A stretch of 64,000 nucleotides of DNA. It comes from Rosellinia necatrix (lineage: Eukaryota; Ascomycota; Sordariomycetes; Xylariales; Xylariaceae). The stretch is taken from positions 1,116,001-1,180,000 of the forward strand of contig JAGYVD010000005.1 in NCBI GenBank assembly GCA_021209875.1, read 5' to 3'. The notes under the pieces were generated by a model. That model ran no database searches. It worked only from the letters and a program-made list of their open reading frames with translations, and had not been told where the DNA came from. Position 1 is the stretch's first letter, and every line of letters begins with the position of its first letter. The position numbers were made by a program, and so were the translations under genes. Positions 1 through 11,988 of this stretch are shown piece by piece.

Positions 1-1118
1 GTCCCGGTCCTTGGAACAACTATGGATACCCCCCAGGACCACAAGGGCCACAAGGGCCACCCAGTACCCCTGGTCAGGGCATCAGAGGCACCCCACCACA
101 AGACAACAAGCCAGCTCCTATCGGTGCTGGTGTCGATAAGCAAAAGCCAGTAGGTGTGCCAGCACCTGAGGCCCCTACGGAGCCCAAGAATTTTGGACAG
201 CATACATCACAGCCTATCTCGAAGGATTCAGCGCCCACTCCTCCCGTTGAATCAAAGCCTACCGCTGCAGAGGTAAAGGCTACAGCAGACTCACTTTCGG
301 CGACTAAATCCGTAGTGAGCAATGCCGAACCAAAGAGTGCTCCAACTGGGCCCAGGAGCAGCCGCATTACTCCTGCCGTGCCAATGCCTGCGGCTATCCT
401 ATCACGATCCGGTCCTCAGGCTATAGCTGCTGCTGCATCCGTCAAGCCCGCTACCGAACAATCCAATGGGCCCCCGAGCGCTGCTACCCTCAGAGATGCT
501 ACGCAGGCTGCTAAAGCGGCAGTCGCCGTAGCTATGGCCAAATTAGATAATCCTAGTGCTACCGTCGGGGCCGCTGGTCCGACTACAACGAACACTGCTA
601 TGGATAACCTCACCAAAAAGGTGAATGAGATGAGAGTGAATGCCAGGGGCGGCCCCAGCAGCAGGGGACGTAGTCGTGGAGGCCGCGGTGGCATTCAGTC
701 GAAAATCGAGGTTCCCGATGCCGACTTTGATTTTCAAACAGCCAACGCGAAGTTTAACAAGCAAGACCTCGCAAAAGAAGCTGTTAGCATATCACCTGTA
801 GGAGATGCGCCCAACGGCAGCGCCCCTGAAACCCCAGAGCCCGAAGACGGTGCATATAACAAGACCCGGTCATTCTTTGACAATATTAGTAGCGAAGCCA
901 GAGAGCGGGCGGAGAACGGGGGCCAAAAACCTGGTGGGAGAGAGTGGCGTGGAGAGGAACAACGCAAGAATATGGAAACTTTTGGGCAGGGAAGCGTCGA
1001 CGGTGGTTATCGTGGTGGCTACCGTGGCCGAGGCCGTGGCCGGGGGCGCGGTAACAGCCGTGGCCGTGGTGGACCCCGAGGCCGTGGCACCTTTACACAG
1101 TCGAACGCTCCTCAGTAA
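1..1118 (+). CDS. scd6: Scd6/Lsm14-family mRNP protein, 3' part
   Basis: The reading frame is open from base 3 to the TAA at 1116-1118; the N-terminal LSm domain lies outside the window, so this is a partial gene. In order, the sequence shows a Pro/Gly/Gln and Ala-rich linker, an FDF box (DADFDFQTANAKFNK, about 717-761), an FFD box (YNKTRSFFDNIS, about 856-891), a TFG box (NMETFGQGS, about 969-995) and a C-terminal tail of RGG/RGRG repeats. FDF-FFD-TFG followed by RGG is diagnostic of the Scd6/Sum2/Lsm14/RAP55 family, which binds eIF4G and the decapping machinery and acts in translational repression and P-bodies. A second short Arg/Gly stretch (about 643-690) lies before the FDF box. Family assignment is firm. 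The gene symbol follows the yeast name, and the start and any upstream introns cannot be seen. Confidence 0.9.
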   Translation, partial: PGPWNNYGYPPGPQGPQGPPSTPGQGIRGTPPQDNKPAPIGAGVDKQKPVGVPAPEAPTEPKNFGQHTSQPISKDSAPTPPVESKPTAAEVKATADSLSATKSVVSNAEPKSAPTGPRSSRITPAVPMPAAILSRSGPQAIAAAASVKPATEQSNGPPSAATLRDATQAAKAAVAVAMAKLDNPSATVGAAGPTTTNTAMDNLTKKVNEMRVNARGGPSSRGRSRGGRGGIQSKIEVPDADFDFQTANAKFNKQDLAKEAVSISPVGDAPNGSAPETPEPEDGAYNKTRSFFDNISSEARERAENGGQKPGGREWRGEEQRKNMETFGQGSVDGGYRGGYRGRGRGRGRGNSRGRGGPRGRGTFTQSNAPQ

Positions 1119-1893
1119 TTGTCGGTCAGCCTTGGTATTCACGAGTTCATACTCGGTTGAGGACTCGGCGATTCCACGATACACACTAAGGCTTCACTTT
1201 TACGCCGTGATCCCTACGATTGGCATATCCGTTACCGAGCATTTTCCTTACTCGTTAAGACCTTGTTGAACTACACGCTCATTTCTAGGTTCTACTCTGA
1301 ATCATTGATGGTTGAACACGGAGTTCCTCACCCACGGGAGTGGCACAAATCTCTCTCGACCATCATTGTACAGTTGTATTAGTATGACGGTCACACAATT
1401 CCGGATTTACTTTCACGGTTAGGAGTCTGTTCTTAAGCAAGCGGGCTCTACAATACCTCAATAACCAACACAGCGGCTGGGACGGTTGAGGCAAAATGGC
1501 GTAGTGGACATTGCCACGGCGTTTGGTATCGTCTTTAAACAAGCATGATAATGAGTGCGATGTAGGTGGGGTTTTGATGGTACCACAGAGGCCGGTTTGG
1601 CCCTAGAAGGCATCATATTCGTGCCGATGAGATGTGATCCACGAGAAATTTGGCCGAGTTGCGTGAAAGGGCTATGAATAATGCATTTTGCATCTGGTCG
1701 GTACGGAAACAGAAAAGGCACAAGGCATGGCTTGAATCACCAATACTGGGTGGCATGCAGGCTTCAGTGAACCAAGTCAGGTCTATAAGCCGCAATATAA
1801 TACATGATGCAACCCCATCTTGATCTTATTTCTTTCCATTTGCTTGGTGACAAATTGGAGTTTTGACAGCGAAAGCACACAGTGGTCCGCCCA
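1119..1893. other. Intergenic region between convergent genes
   Basis: These 775 bases separate the 3' ends of scd6 (+) and nit1 (-). I see only the two 3' untranslated regions. No supported ORF, tRNA or repeat was found. Confidence 0.6.
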
Positions 1894-3428
1894 TTATAGT
1901 TCTGGGTATATATCACTAATGCACAATTAGTAAAAGTTAACAAGGTGATAATTTCATTACCTCGTTTATGCCAACAAAAATGAGGGAAGTTCGGCACTCA
2001 CGTCCTGCGGATCAACGGCATTCTTTCCCTAACCCGCTCCCACTCTTCTAAGTCAATGTCGACAACGCCTAGTTCGCCGATGGCACCAGGCTCAACGGCA
2101 TCCTTGCTATCTCTACCGTCCCAGTCCGGGCGGACGCCCTTCATCTCTAGAATGACCCGGCCCCAGGGGTCGACCACCATACTATGACCATAAGAGACGC
2201 GTGGCGGCTTCTTCTTCTTCTCCTCCTTCTCCTTCTCCTTCGCGTCATCCTCGGGGAGGGAGGAAGGAGGAGAAGAAGAAGAAGAAGAAGAGGAGGAGGA
2301 ATCGACATTGTGCGCGCCGACCTGAGCGGCGGCCACGACGTAGCTCTGGGTCTCGATGGCGCGCGCGCGCAGCAGGACCTCCCAGTGGGCGCGGCCCGTC
2401 GGGACGGTGAAGGCCGACGGGTACAGGAGGACCTGGGCCGGCCCGACGCCACTACCACCACCACCACCGCCGCCGCCGCCGCCGCCGCCGCCTCGGGTCA
2501 GGTGCAGCGCGGGCTCCGGGAAGCGGAGGTCGAAGCAGATCAGGCTGCCGAGGCGCCCGACGGGCGACTGGATGGGCGGGATCAGACGCCCGCCGGCCTG
2601 CGTGCTGGCCGACTCGCGCAGGCTGCCGTAGTCGAAGAGGTGCAGCTTGTCGTAGGACCCGGCCGCGTGCACCGCGCCCGAGGGCGTGATGTAGACGGTA
2701 CGGTTGTAAAGCTTCGTGGTGCTCGTCGTCGTCGTCGTCGTCGTCGGCGTCAGGGTCGAGTCGTCGGCGTCCTCGGATCCCGGCGAGGCGGCAGGCACCG
2801 GCACCGGCACCGGCACGTGGATCCCCACGTGCACGGCGATCGAGTGCTGCGCCGCCGCCGCCCGCAGGCCCGCCACGAACGGAGACTGAGCGACCGGCCG
2901 CGCCAGCGAGAGCGATTCCTGCGCCGACGTGCCGATGTAGTCGGAGGCTTCGGGTAGGAAGAGGATCTGGGTTGGCGTTGGTGTGTCAGTGTGTCTTTTT
3001 CTTTTCGCCTTCGGCTCTTTTGTGGTTGTGGCTGGGAAATTGAAAGATGGGGGGATCTTTATGAGTCTCGGCTGGATATTTGTTTTTTTTTTTTTGTGCC
3101 TCTAGAGTTCCGTTGCATAAATGGAAGGAGAAGCAAGAATGATAGAGAATGAAACGATATATATAACCTCACCTTAGCACCCGCTTTCGCCGCCTGGCCC
3201 ACGAGCTTCACGCACTGGGCCAGGTTAGACGCCATCGAGTTGGACGAGCATATCTGTCCTATGGCCTATTGTCCGCGCGGTGATCACCGAGAGCCACTGA
3301 ATTAGCCTTTCTATTCATCAATTTTTTTTTTTCCTTTTGACGAGTATATAATTCATGCTTATAATTGCAAAGTTCAGATACTTCAAGGGATAGATAAATC
3401 AATCAACCCGACTTACCGCCTTGGCCAT
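1894..3428 (-). CDS. nit1: Nit1-type carbon-nitrogen hydrolase (deaminated glutathione amidase)
   Basis: The four-exon model is complement(1894-1915, 2002-2966, 3173-3265, 3417-3428), coding for 363 residues. The introns have GTGAGT, GTGAGG and GTAAGT donors. The joins give MAKA+AIGQICSSNSMASN, AGAK+ILFLPEASDYIG and RRT+DIYPEL, as expected for this family. The nitrilase catalytic triad is visible: Glu41 (LFLPEASDY), Lys142 (YDKLHLFDYG) and Cys179 (LICFDLRFPE). Nit1 enzymes hydrolyse the amide of deaminated glutathione, a repair function in cytosol and mitochondria; the substrate is inferred from family membership. The coding sequence is interrupted by microsatellite-encoded insertions: Val-Pro repeats, poly-Thr, about 13 Gly and poly-Ser/Lys-Glu tracts, all between conserved blocks. 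The first exon is only 12 bases and is the least certain part, though it restores the usual MAxA(I/V)GQ start. Confidence 0.88.
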
Positions 3429-4378
3429 GTTGGGACAGTTTAAACTAGACAGCCCCGGCTGCGAAGTGCGATGAAAAGGAGAAAAAAATTACCACTTGGA
3501 AGATGAGCTAGGCTCCAGTGAGTGAAAAATTAGGACGGGTGAGTTGGTGTATCCGTGACCCTCCCCCGGCCTTCGTGAAGGTTACAACCAGAGATATGCA
3601 TGCATATGTGATGGGTTGAAGTTCGCGGGGCGGGACGAGTTGGGTCTCCGATCTCAATACTGCCTGTCCCGTCCCCACTTTAGCCCGAAAGCTTGCATTC
3701 ATTATCACCCACATGGCGTATGGTTGAACCATGTAACGGCAACGTACTGGAAAAGCGGAGAGAACAATAGTCATTCTTTTCCATCCACCTTAAAACGGGC
3801 TACCTACGAAAAGAGACACATTCATATGTGATAAAGTTGTGGACCAACGTCACCGATATCACAGCATGCAGTTCTGGGGAAACCGAGTGTTTGGTTTCGC
3901 TCATTATATTTCTGTATTGGCCGTGTGCTTGCGTGTCCGCTATTTCTACGCTGTAACTCAGATCTAGGCACCGTAGTGGCAACTCAGACTGGGCGAGTGG
4001 CTACGCGAAAGCCCTCATGAACCAGCCGCTCTCGGGCAGGTGGCTCACTGTAAAACAGCGCGGGAAATTCATTATCGCTATCCCCGCATATTCTCTAACG
4101 CGACTATATGTTCTCGCTCGCCGATCCTTTTGACCGAGGGTAAAGGGAGAAATCAACATCCGGAGGCCAAGAACCCTGCCTCCCCATACCCCGTGGTGTC
4201 AACGCCTGGTGAAATGGGAAGAAACAATTATGGAATACAGGTCAGCAAGGTACGTGTGTGCGCCGTTTGTGGAGCTAATGACTGGCCATGATCAGCACTC
4301 GTTATACGATTCGTTGCTTGATCGGCTCCGGTCTGCTCATACTTTGATCCCCCAAGACGACAATAAGAGGGTCGGTCG
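3429..4378. other. Intergenic region upstream of nit1
   Basis: About 950 bases lie between the nit1 start and the TAF4 stop; both genes are on the minus strand. Short open frames on both strands show no family signature. It presumably holds the nit1 promoter and the TAF4 3' UTR. Confidence 0.5.
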
Positions 4379-6495
4379 TCATGACATCTCTGTCGCCGTT
4401 TTGTTGCCCGTATCCGATTTATCAACTCTGCCGTAAGCCGCCTGTAGGCTCCGCAGGTCGAGGCCTCTGTCTTCAAGGACTATGATCCAATCCCGAAGTT
4501 GTATGTTTTTGCCCTTCTCTGAATCCTCGCGAAACTGCCCCAGGTGCGTGACACCGGCTTTGGTCAGAGGTCCACGGCCAGCCTTGGTGGCACCGCCACC
4601 GGTCCCCGAAAGAGCTCCAGGGGTGCCCTGAGGCCTCGGGGTGCTGGCCCCGCCACCAGCGCCCTGATTCATCCACGAGTACTTTTTCTTTTTGCCACCG
4701 GTGAAGAGGCTTAACGTCGTATTCACCGTTGTACTGCTATTGCCTTCCGCTGCTTTCGCTGCCGCTTTCTTGCCTTCTTTCTTGGACAAGGACTTGGTAT
4801 CGCCCCCATCCGGTGCGATAGAACCCGGAGTGCCAGGGGCGACGGACCCGCTGCGTGAACCGGCTTCCGCTCCCTCCTTGTCCTTCTCGGCCGCCTTCTC
4901 AAGTCTCTTCTGCCGCTTCCTTAGACGGCCTTCTTCCGCGCTCTGTGACTGCTTCCCGAGATCGACTAAGCTCTCCACTACATGGTTTGGTGGAGATGCT
5001 TCGGAGACTGGTGTGGGGAGTCCGCCGTTGCTACTTATCTCATTCGATGATCCTAATAGCCATGTCAGTAGAAGCGCCAACCTATGACCATAATAAATGC
5101 TTGCGTACGTTTCAGTGGATTAGTGCGGGGGCTGACTGCACTCTCCGTCCCTATCCGACTGTCTTCGGCGTATGTGCCGATCCCGCTAGGCGACAGCGGT
5201 GCCGCCGCGTCTAGCCACTCAGTAGGTATCACGCCATGCGCACTCTTCTGGCGCGTTTCGGCAATTTTATTTGCATCCCCCAGCAAGGCTCGCAGGCGCT
5301 CCTTCGCTCCTATCGATAGTAGCGCTATCTGGTCGACCAATAGTGCCTCTCTGGGGATAAATGATCCATGCGTCTTGACCTGCGTACTTGCGTCGTCCGC
5401 TGGATGAAACACCACTTTCAACTCAGGCTTCGGAAAGTCGGCAGGCGGGGTAAATTTTCCTATATACTGGTTTCGCCCGTCCGCCTTAAGGTCTAGGTTC
5501 AAACCGAGACCGAATTTTTGGGCCACCTCGTGCATCTTCCGATGGACGATCCCTGGTTCTAGTAAATGCTGGCGCATTTCTTGGCTCCGCGTCACCGCTA
5601 ATCGGTGGGCTGCCTCGTTCCAAGCACGGTCTGCAGCAATCGCTGCGTACTCTTCCTGAGATTTTGCGTCGGTAGGCTCTGCTGGCTGGTTGGCCGCTCC
5701 AGCTCCGTATAAGCTGTCACTGCCCCCGGCAGGCAGATGTGGGAATCCTGTTCTCGTTTCTAGATTGTTCATATATTCCGCCTCTTCATCCAAATCAATT
5801 CCAGTGCCCATCAACATGTCATTCATTTCATACGCCGTCGTCTTCGGAGGGGGTCGTGTTTGCTGCCTGGCTCCATCGTTTGGGGCTGAAAACGATGAGG
5901 GAGGATGGATCGTTGGTGGCCCCATGTTGCCAGTCGTTGGTATAGGGGTCGAGGAGTTCATTGGCGCAAGCTGAGATTGGGAATACTGTGGTTGGGTATG
6001 GGCGGAGGTAGGGGTCGGTGTCTGATATGACGGTCGGGGTGGTTGGAACGGTTGATGCATCGACTGAGCGGGCGGCTGAGAGGGGACAGGGACGGGGCTT
6101 TGGACCGGTGAGGACTGTGCCTGCGGCATCGGTACGAAGCGACCGTTTGATTGATATGAAGCATTGTATTGGTTCTGGGGAATCTGAGTAGCAGTGGCAG
6201 TCGCAGCAGCGGCAGTTGCATTGTAGGTAGTAGCTGCCATATTCACCGGGAGCCCTGGAGATGGTAGCCCGGTTGTTGTTGGTGTTGCCGCCCCGGACGG
6301 TGGACTCGCAGCATAGGGTACCGAGTTCGCGTATGGTGAGCTCGGTTGCGAATGGAGGGGCGCGGGAGACACCTTGGGTCGTTTCGACGGTGGGAGCGAG
6401 AACCCTGCGGCTGTCGTTGCATTGCTTGGGGATGGCGAAGATGCCTGAGGCGGCGAAAACTGCCGCTGGGCAAGACTTGGTTGAGGATGCGACAT
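4379..6495 (-). CDS. taf4: TFIID subunit TAF4
   Basis: The two-exon model is complement(4379-5052, 5109-6495), coding for 686 residues. One 56-base intron (donor GTACGC, acceptor TTAG) joins NPLK to RSSNEISS. Residues 1 to about 260 are Pro/Ser/Gln-rich low complexity. Then come a conserved stretch with NDMLMGTGIDLDEEAEYMNN, a helical segment (EYAAIAADRAWNEAAHRLAV), and the block SFIPREALLVDQIALLSIGAKERL that pairs with TAF12. The C terminus has charged KRQKRLEKAAEKDKEG, GKKKKYSWM and the family ending DRGLDLRSLQAAYGRVDKSD. TAF4 forms the histone-fold pair with TAF12 in the core of TFIID and acts in RNA polymerase II initiation. I chose the ATG at 6495 because the frame above it has no ATG and resembles a leader. 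The gene shares a 1.3-kb divergent upstream region with ysh1. Confidence 0.88.
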
Positions 6496-7793
6496 GGTGA
6501 CCGAGCGGCTTTCCGAGTATGGCGCGGTGAGATGATAGAACTGGCCCGACGTCGGTAGAACGGCGATAGAGCGACGGTCGCGTCGCGGTATGTTGCAGTA
6601 GACGAACGAGAAGAGGCTGCCCTCCGGTACGAGAAAACGCGAAATGATGTGTCGGATCGGATCCAGAGACGCTCGGGAGGCGATGGCGATGCGGTCAAGC
6701 TCCTGGTTGATTGAGCTCAGCCGGCAGCTACCACAACCACAACTGCTACCGGACAGGCACAGGCACAAAGCCTGTCACCGTGTCACGCTGGATGGATAAC
6801 ACCCATCCGACAGCAGCAACGAGGAGCGCTGTGGCAGCGTACGGCTCTCGCAACACGAGGGTCAAATCACGCAGCGACTAATTGCCTGCGCATGGAAGTT
6901 CAGATGGTAAGGTAACCGGCGACACAGAGAGTGGCTGGCGCAGGCCGGCGCACATCGGGCGGTGATGGAATTCGGTGGTGATGATGTTCGGGGTGGTGTG
7001 GAGGAGAGCACGGTTTCTGTCGCCAAGTTATTATTACATTACATAGACATAAGTAGAGTTGCACCCAGAGAGCTCCCGGATTGGAAATCTTTGGTGTCTA
7101 GGCAGGTTGGGGGGGGTGCACGGACCTTCCACGCACCTATCCACCTAGGTCGTTTTATACCCACCTAACTTACCTTAGGTAGGTACCTACTAAGGGTACA
7201 TATGTATGTACATGCCTGTTGGACACTTGAGCCCACCTGGATGCCCGGGGTGCTGCTAGGGGTCATGTCGCAACCTCTTGGGGCTCTAGCTGCTACCAGG
7301 GCCTCTCATTCCCCACGTATCTACATGCTTCTATCGACCACACTACCTACTTACCTAGTAGATATATCTCAGCATTAGAAGTACCTCTCCACCAATCCAA
7401 GGTATCTATCACTAAACCGATAGATACCTAGCGCCTATCATCATATGCGCTAATCCCGTACTTGATGTGATGTGATATGTATCGAGTACCCACAATTAGC
7501 TTGCTTGACCTTCTTGCTTCTTGCCAAGATAGGGACCTTCAACGGGACCTTCAACGCGTCTTCCAGTTCCGGCTTCTGGCCCATGCCACTCAGCCACATC
7601 AAACTGACGGGCTACCATCTACCATCTAGCATCTAGCATCCCCAAAATTTACGACTGGAGAAGCGCCATCACAGCACGACTGCCCTGTCTCTTGAGCCGT
7701 TCCGTGCTCATTCTGTCCGCGTCGAGAACGGCCTTCGTCTGCCCGTCCATCCGCGGCTATCAGTAAATGGGCTAGCGGGAAGAGAGAAGCACG
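6496..7793. promoter_or_regulatory. Divergent upstream region of taf4 and ysh1
   Basis: These 1.3 kb separate the taf4 start (-) from the ysh1 start (+) and must hold both promoters. The centre (about 7140-7200) contains palindromic ACCTAGGT and TAGGTAGGTACCTAC motifs of a type repeated elsewhere in this window. I found no gene here. The exact promoter elements cannot be read from the sequence. Confidence 0.5.
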
Positions 7794-10788
7794 ATGGCGT
7801 CCAAGCGCAAAGCATCGGCCATGGCCGCGTCTGCCTCAGAAGAGCCCGTCGATCCATCCGACGAGCTGATGTTTCTATGCTTAGGCGGCGGGAACGAGGT
7901 CGGTCGATCGTGCCACATTATTCAGTACAAAGGGAAGACTGTCATGGTATGTTCTCGGAGTCTTGATGTCTGGGTTCGCCAGGGACCCATGACTAATTCC
8001 CCGTTGTCAAGCTCGATGCCGGCCAGCATCCGGCCTATGACGGTCTCGCGTCGCTCCCATTCTTCGACGATTTCGATCTGAGCACTGTAGACGTGCTCCT
8101 CATCAGCCAGTAAGTGTCCCCGGCGCATTTCCTTCTGGTAGCTGTACAGAGTCCTAGGCACTATCGGTTCCGGTCGAGGGGAAACCATCCGGTCCATCTG
8201 CACCAAGAAAGAGCCACGTGCTCGCAACCAACTCGTTGCATGGTTATAAGAGCATGTTTTCTACGTATTCCGTATCCAACTATCAATACAAAGACTTTGT
8301 TCATCTCCCAACCGATAGTAGCCCTCATGACCGTGACGGATGCCCCTGATCTCCATAGCCCTTCCTTGCCTTCTCGACATCTCGGCCGAACACTACGCTA
8401 ACAACGGCCCAAGTTTTCACATTGACCATGCCGCGTCTCTTCCCTATGTTTTGACCAAAACCAACTTCAGAGGTAGGGTCTTCATGACCCATCCCACGAA
8501 GGCCATCTACAAATGGTTGATCCAAGACAGCGTGAGGGTTGGCAATACATCGTCGCATGCGGCCTCGCAGGCTGTTTACACCGAGCAAGATCATCTCAAC
8601 AGTTGTCCCCAAATCGAGGCCATCGATTACCACACCACCCACACCATCTCGTCCATCCGTATTACCCCTTACCCTGCTGGTCATGTCCTAGGCGCCGCTA
8701 TGTTCCTGATTGAGATCGCGGGTCTTAATATCTTGTTTACGGGTGATTATTCTAGAGAGCAGGATCGACACCTAATCTCTGCGGAAGTCCCTCGAGGGGT
8801 TAAGGTCGATGTGCTCATCACGGAATCGACGTATGGCGTGTCAACGCACGTCCCTCGCTTGGAGCGAGAACAAGCACTTATGAAATCCGTCACTAACATA
8901 CTCAACCGAGGCGGCCGCGTCCTCATGCCAGTGTTCGCGCTCGGCCGAGCGCAGGAGCTAATGTTGATTCTCGACGAGTATTGGGGGAAGCATGCGGAAT
9001 TCCAGAGGTTCCCCATCTATTACGCTAGCAACCTTGCCCGAAAGTGCATGGTTGTTTACCAGACATACGTTGGTGCTATGAATGATAACATCAAACGCCT
9101 GTTTCGAGAGCGCATGGCCGAAGCCGAGGCCGCCGGCGAGGGGGGTGGCAAAGGGGGCCCCTGGGACTTTAAATACGTCCGCTCCCTGAAGAGTCTAGAT
9201 AGATTTGACGATGTTGGCGGCTGCGTCATGCTGGCTAGTCCAGGTATGCTGCAGAACGGGGTGAGTCGGGAGCTCTTAGAAAGATGGGCACCGAGCGACA
9301 AGAACGGTGTCATTATCACTGGTTATAGCGTTGAAGGCACAATGGCAAAAAGCATTGTCCAGGAGCCGGATCAAATCCAGGCTGTCATGTCTCGCAATAC
9401 CAATGCCATTAGGAGAGCCCCAGGCGCGGATAACGAAAGAATTATGATCCCCCGGAGGTGTAGTGTTGCCGAGTACTCATTCGCCGCGCACGTCGACGGT
9501 CAGGAAAACAGGGAGTTCATCGAAGAGATTGCCGCCCCTGTCGTGGTGAGTCCCGCTTGTGAATGAGGAGCACCTGATGGTAAAGCTAACAAAAGTCAAG
9601 ATATTGGTTCATGGAGAACAGCACAATATGATGCGTCTGAAATCGAAACTACTCTCGCTGAACGCTAACAAGGCCGATAAGGATAAAACTAAGGTATACA
9701 GCCCTCGAAACTGCGAAGAGGTCCGCATCCCGTTCAAAACAGACAAGGTCGCCAAGGTCGTTGGCAAGCTAGCATCTATTCCCCTCCCTAGGCAACTCCC
9801 ATCTCCCAATAGCCCCGAGGCAGAGTTAGTAGCCGGCGTCATCGTTCAAAACGATTTCAAAATGTCGTTGATGGATCCTGAGGATCTCCGAGAGTATGCA
9901 GGCCTGACCACTTCCACAATTGCCTGCCGGCAGAGATTGACACTCAGCGCCGCGGGTATTGATCTTATCAAATGGGCCTTGGAGAGCACTTTTGGCAATA
10001 TCGAGGAGCTTCCGGAGACTAGGGCTAGGAAAACCACCGACGAAAGCGAAAGCACGAATAGCAAGGACGAGATGACGGATGTGGATGACGAGGTAGCTCA
10101 TGTTGTAGCTACCTACCTAGTCATGGGTTGTGTTACAGTTCGATATCGTAGCAATGGGGAAGTAGAACTGGAATGGGAGGGAAATATGCTAAACGACGGT
10201 ATAGCTGACGCCGTGATGGCGGTTCTGCTATCAAGTGAGAGTAGCCCTGCTGCTGTCAAGAGTAAGTCGTGTACGTGTATTACTAGTCTGCTATTGCTAA
10301 TCACTCATACAGGGTCCGCAAGCAAGCATTCCCATTCTCATTCCCACGACCATGAGCTCCCTTCCCATAATCCTCATGCGCATCTGACGCCTCAGGAAAG
10401 ACTGGAACGCCTGTTCCTCTTCCTAGAGGCACAATTTGGCGCGGACGCCGTGGCGCCAGTGGCGACCCCCAAATTGCCACCATTTGCGAGGGACAAGAAG
10501 CCAAAGAAGACGGGCGCTGGCGACGGCGCGGACTCGGACGCGTCCATGGAGCTCTCGGACGACGAGGAAGAGGAAGAACGGCTCCTTGGGCTTCGACAGA
10601 AGACGGAGCTAGAGCGACTGCATAAGATCGGCATCCCAGTGCCCGGCATCGCCATCACGGTAGACAAGATGGTAGCCATGATCTGGCTGGAAGACCTCGA
10701 AGTCGAGTGCAACCAGAAGGTGTTCGCGGACCGGGTCAAGGCGGTAGTGGAACGGGCGGTCGAGGTCACAGCGCCTCTTTGGGCGTGA
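7794..10788 (+). CDS. ysh1: Ysh1/CPSF73 pre-mRNA 3'-end endoribonuclease
   Basis: The five-exon model is 7794-7946, 8012-8109, 8414-9545, 9601-10261, 10313-10788, coding for 839 residues. The metallo-beta-lactamase fold is clear. The zinc motif HFHIDH spans residues 84-89, with its first His codon split by intron 2. [23 protein letters not shown] and FTGDYSRE follow. Beta-CASP motifs [38 protein letters not shown] and [11 protein letters not shown] come next, then [17 protein letters not shown] and the C-terminal assembly domain ([34 protein letters not shown]). Ysh1 cuts pre-mRNA at the poly(A) site in the cleavage and polyadenylation factor. Intron 2 is unusually long (304 bases) beside its neighbours (65, 55 and 51). 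The last intron is 51 bases and has no effect on frame, so both forms remain open, but GTAAGT, a GCTAATC branch site and CAG support removal. Confidence 0.94.
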
Positions 10789-11988
10789 GGGCAATTTCAG
10801 GAGATGCGATATCGATGGACTACGATTATGTGATGCTCCGGAGCTTCACGTCCCACTCAACAATGACGGCATCCAAGGTAGATTCTAGATATTACAGTTA
10901 GATGTATAATACGCCATGTTCTGCTACATATACATGTAGTACGTAGTAGGTAGGGGGCGATGGGAGACCATGGCCGCAGGTAGCCGCATTCCGAGCCACG
11001 ATCCCAATAGTCGACAGTCGTGATGATGGTGGTGTGTTGTCTCCTTTGTGTCTCCCTTGCCGCCCTTGCCTCCCTTGCCTCCCTAGGCTTTGTCTTGCTT
11101 GTGGCTCCTTTGCCATTAAACGCTGTCGGCCTAGGGAGACTAGATTTCGCCATTGTTCTTGTGATTGGTATTGTGATTAATCGTAGGGCCTCACGGTAGA
11201 TTAACGCCCGCTACATTGCGCCAAGGTTGACGTTCATGGTAGGTCATTGGTGCAGTGCTCTCGCCGAAGATGCTTGGCTTGTGGCTGTACAATGGCGAGG
11301 ATTTGGTGGGGCAGCCCTGGCTAGGTCTACAGTACACTAAATTCCACTTTTACATAGCCTCCCCCACCGGCTTCGCCATCTTAGAAGAGATACAGGACTC
11401 CACTATTATGGTAAATGTCGATTCAGCCTAGCACGTGGTACCTATCTCCCCGAGCCTCTTTCACGTAGTAGTAGTGAGCATATTCCAAGTGTGCTATGTT
11501 GGTTTGGCAGTTTCATTAGGGTTTTACAATGTTCGGAAAGTATGGATGTGCCCGTGGGGAATTGGAAAGCATAGGCAATACCTATGTAGTTGCTGCTGCC
11601 TGATTTATGTCTTAAGAACTGCACCTTCCCCCCTTTGCCCTAAAACCTAAAACGTCTTATACATAACCTTCCTTCCCTTACATTTGGTACGACATTTGGT
11701 ACGACGGCCTAAAGGATCTCTGGACCAACCACCGGGCAATACAAAAACAATTGCATCTGCCAATTATATGCATTACACGGAGATCAGGTTAACGGGTATA
11801 CGCAGCGAGCACAAAACAAACACTGAGCACAAATACACCACCCCTTTACACCACCCCCTTCCCTTCCCTTCTTGTTAGATAGGTCAACAGTCCAACCCAA
11901 AAATTCACCAGAACTTGACCTGAACTTCGCCGGGGCTTTACCGGAACTTCACCAGAACCCCTTCATCTGTTATCTACAAGTCGTCAAT
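10789..11988. other. Intergenic region between ysh1 and the vWA gene
   Basis: These 1.2 kb between two plus-strand genes show pyrimidine-rich stretches and no supported ORF. The last 150 bases before 11989 are C-rich (CACCACCC and CCCTTCCC runs) and look like a promoter or 5' leader of the vWA gene. Confidence 0.5.

Noticed and set aside
805..1269. 154-codon plus-strand frame
   Set aside because: Out-of-frame reading of the scd6 RGG region.
2184..2957. 257-codon plus-strand frame, Arg/Ala-rich
   Set aside because: It is the opposite strand of the repeat-rich nit1 exon; it has no domain, and the minus-strand gene has its catalytic residues and splice sites.
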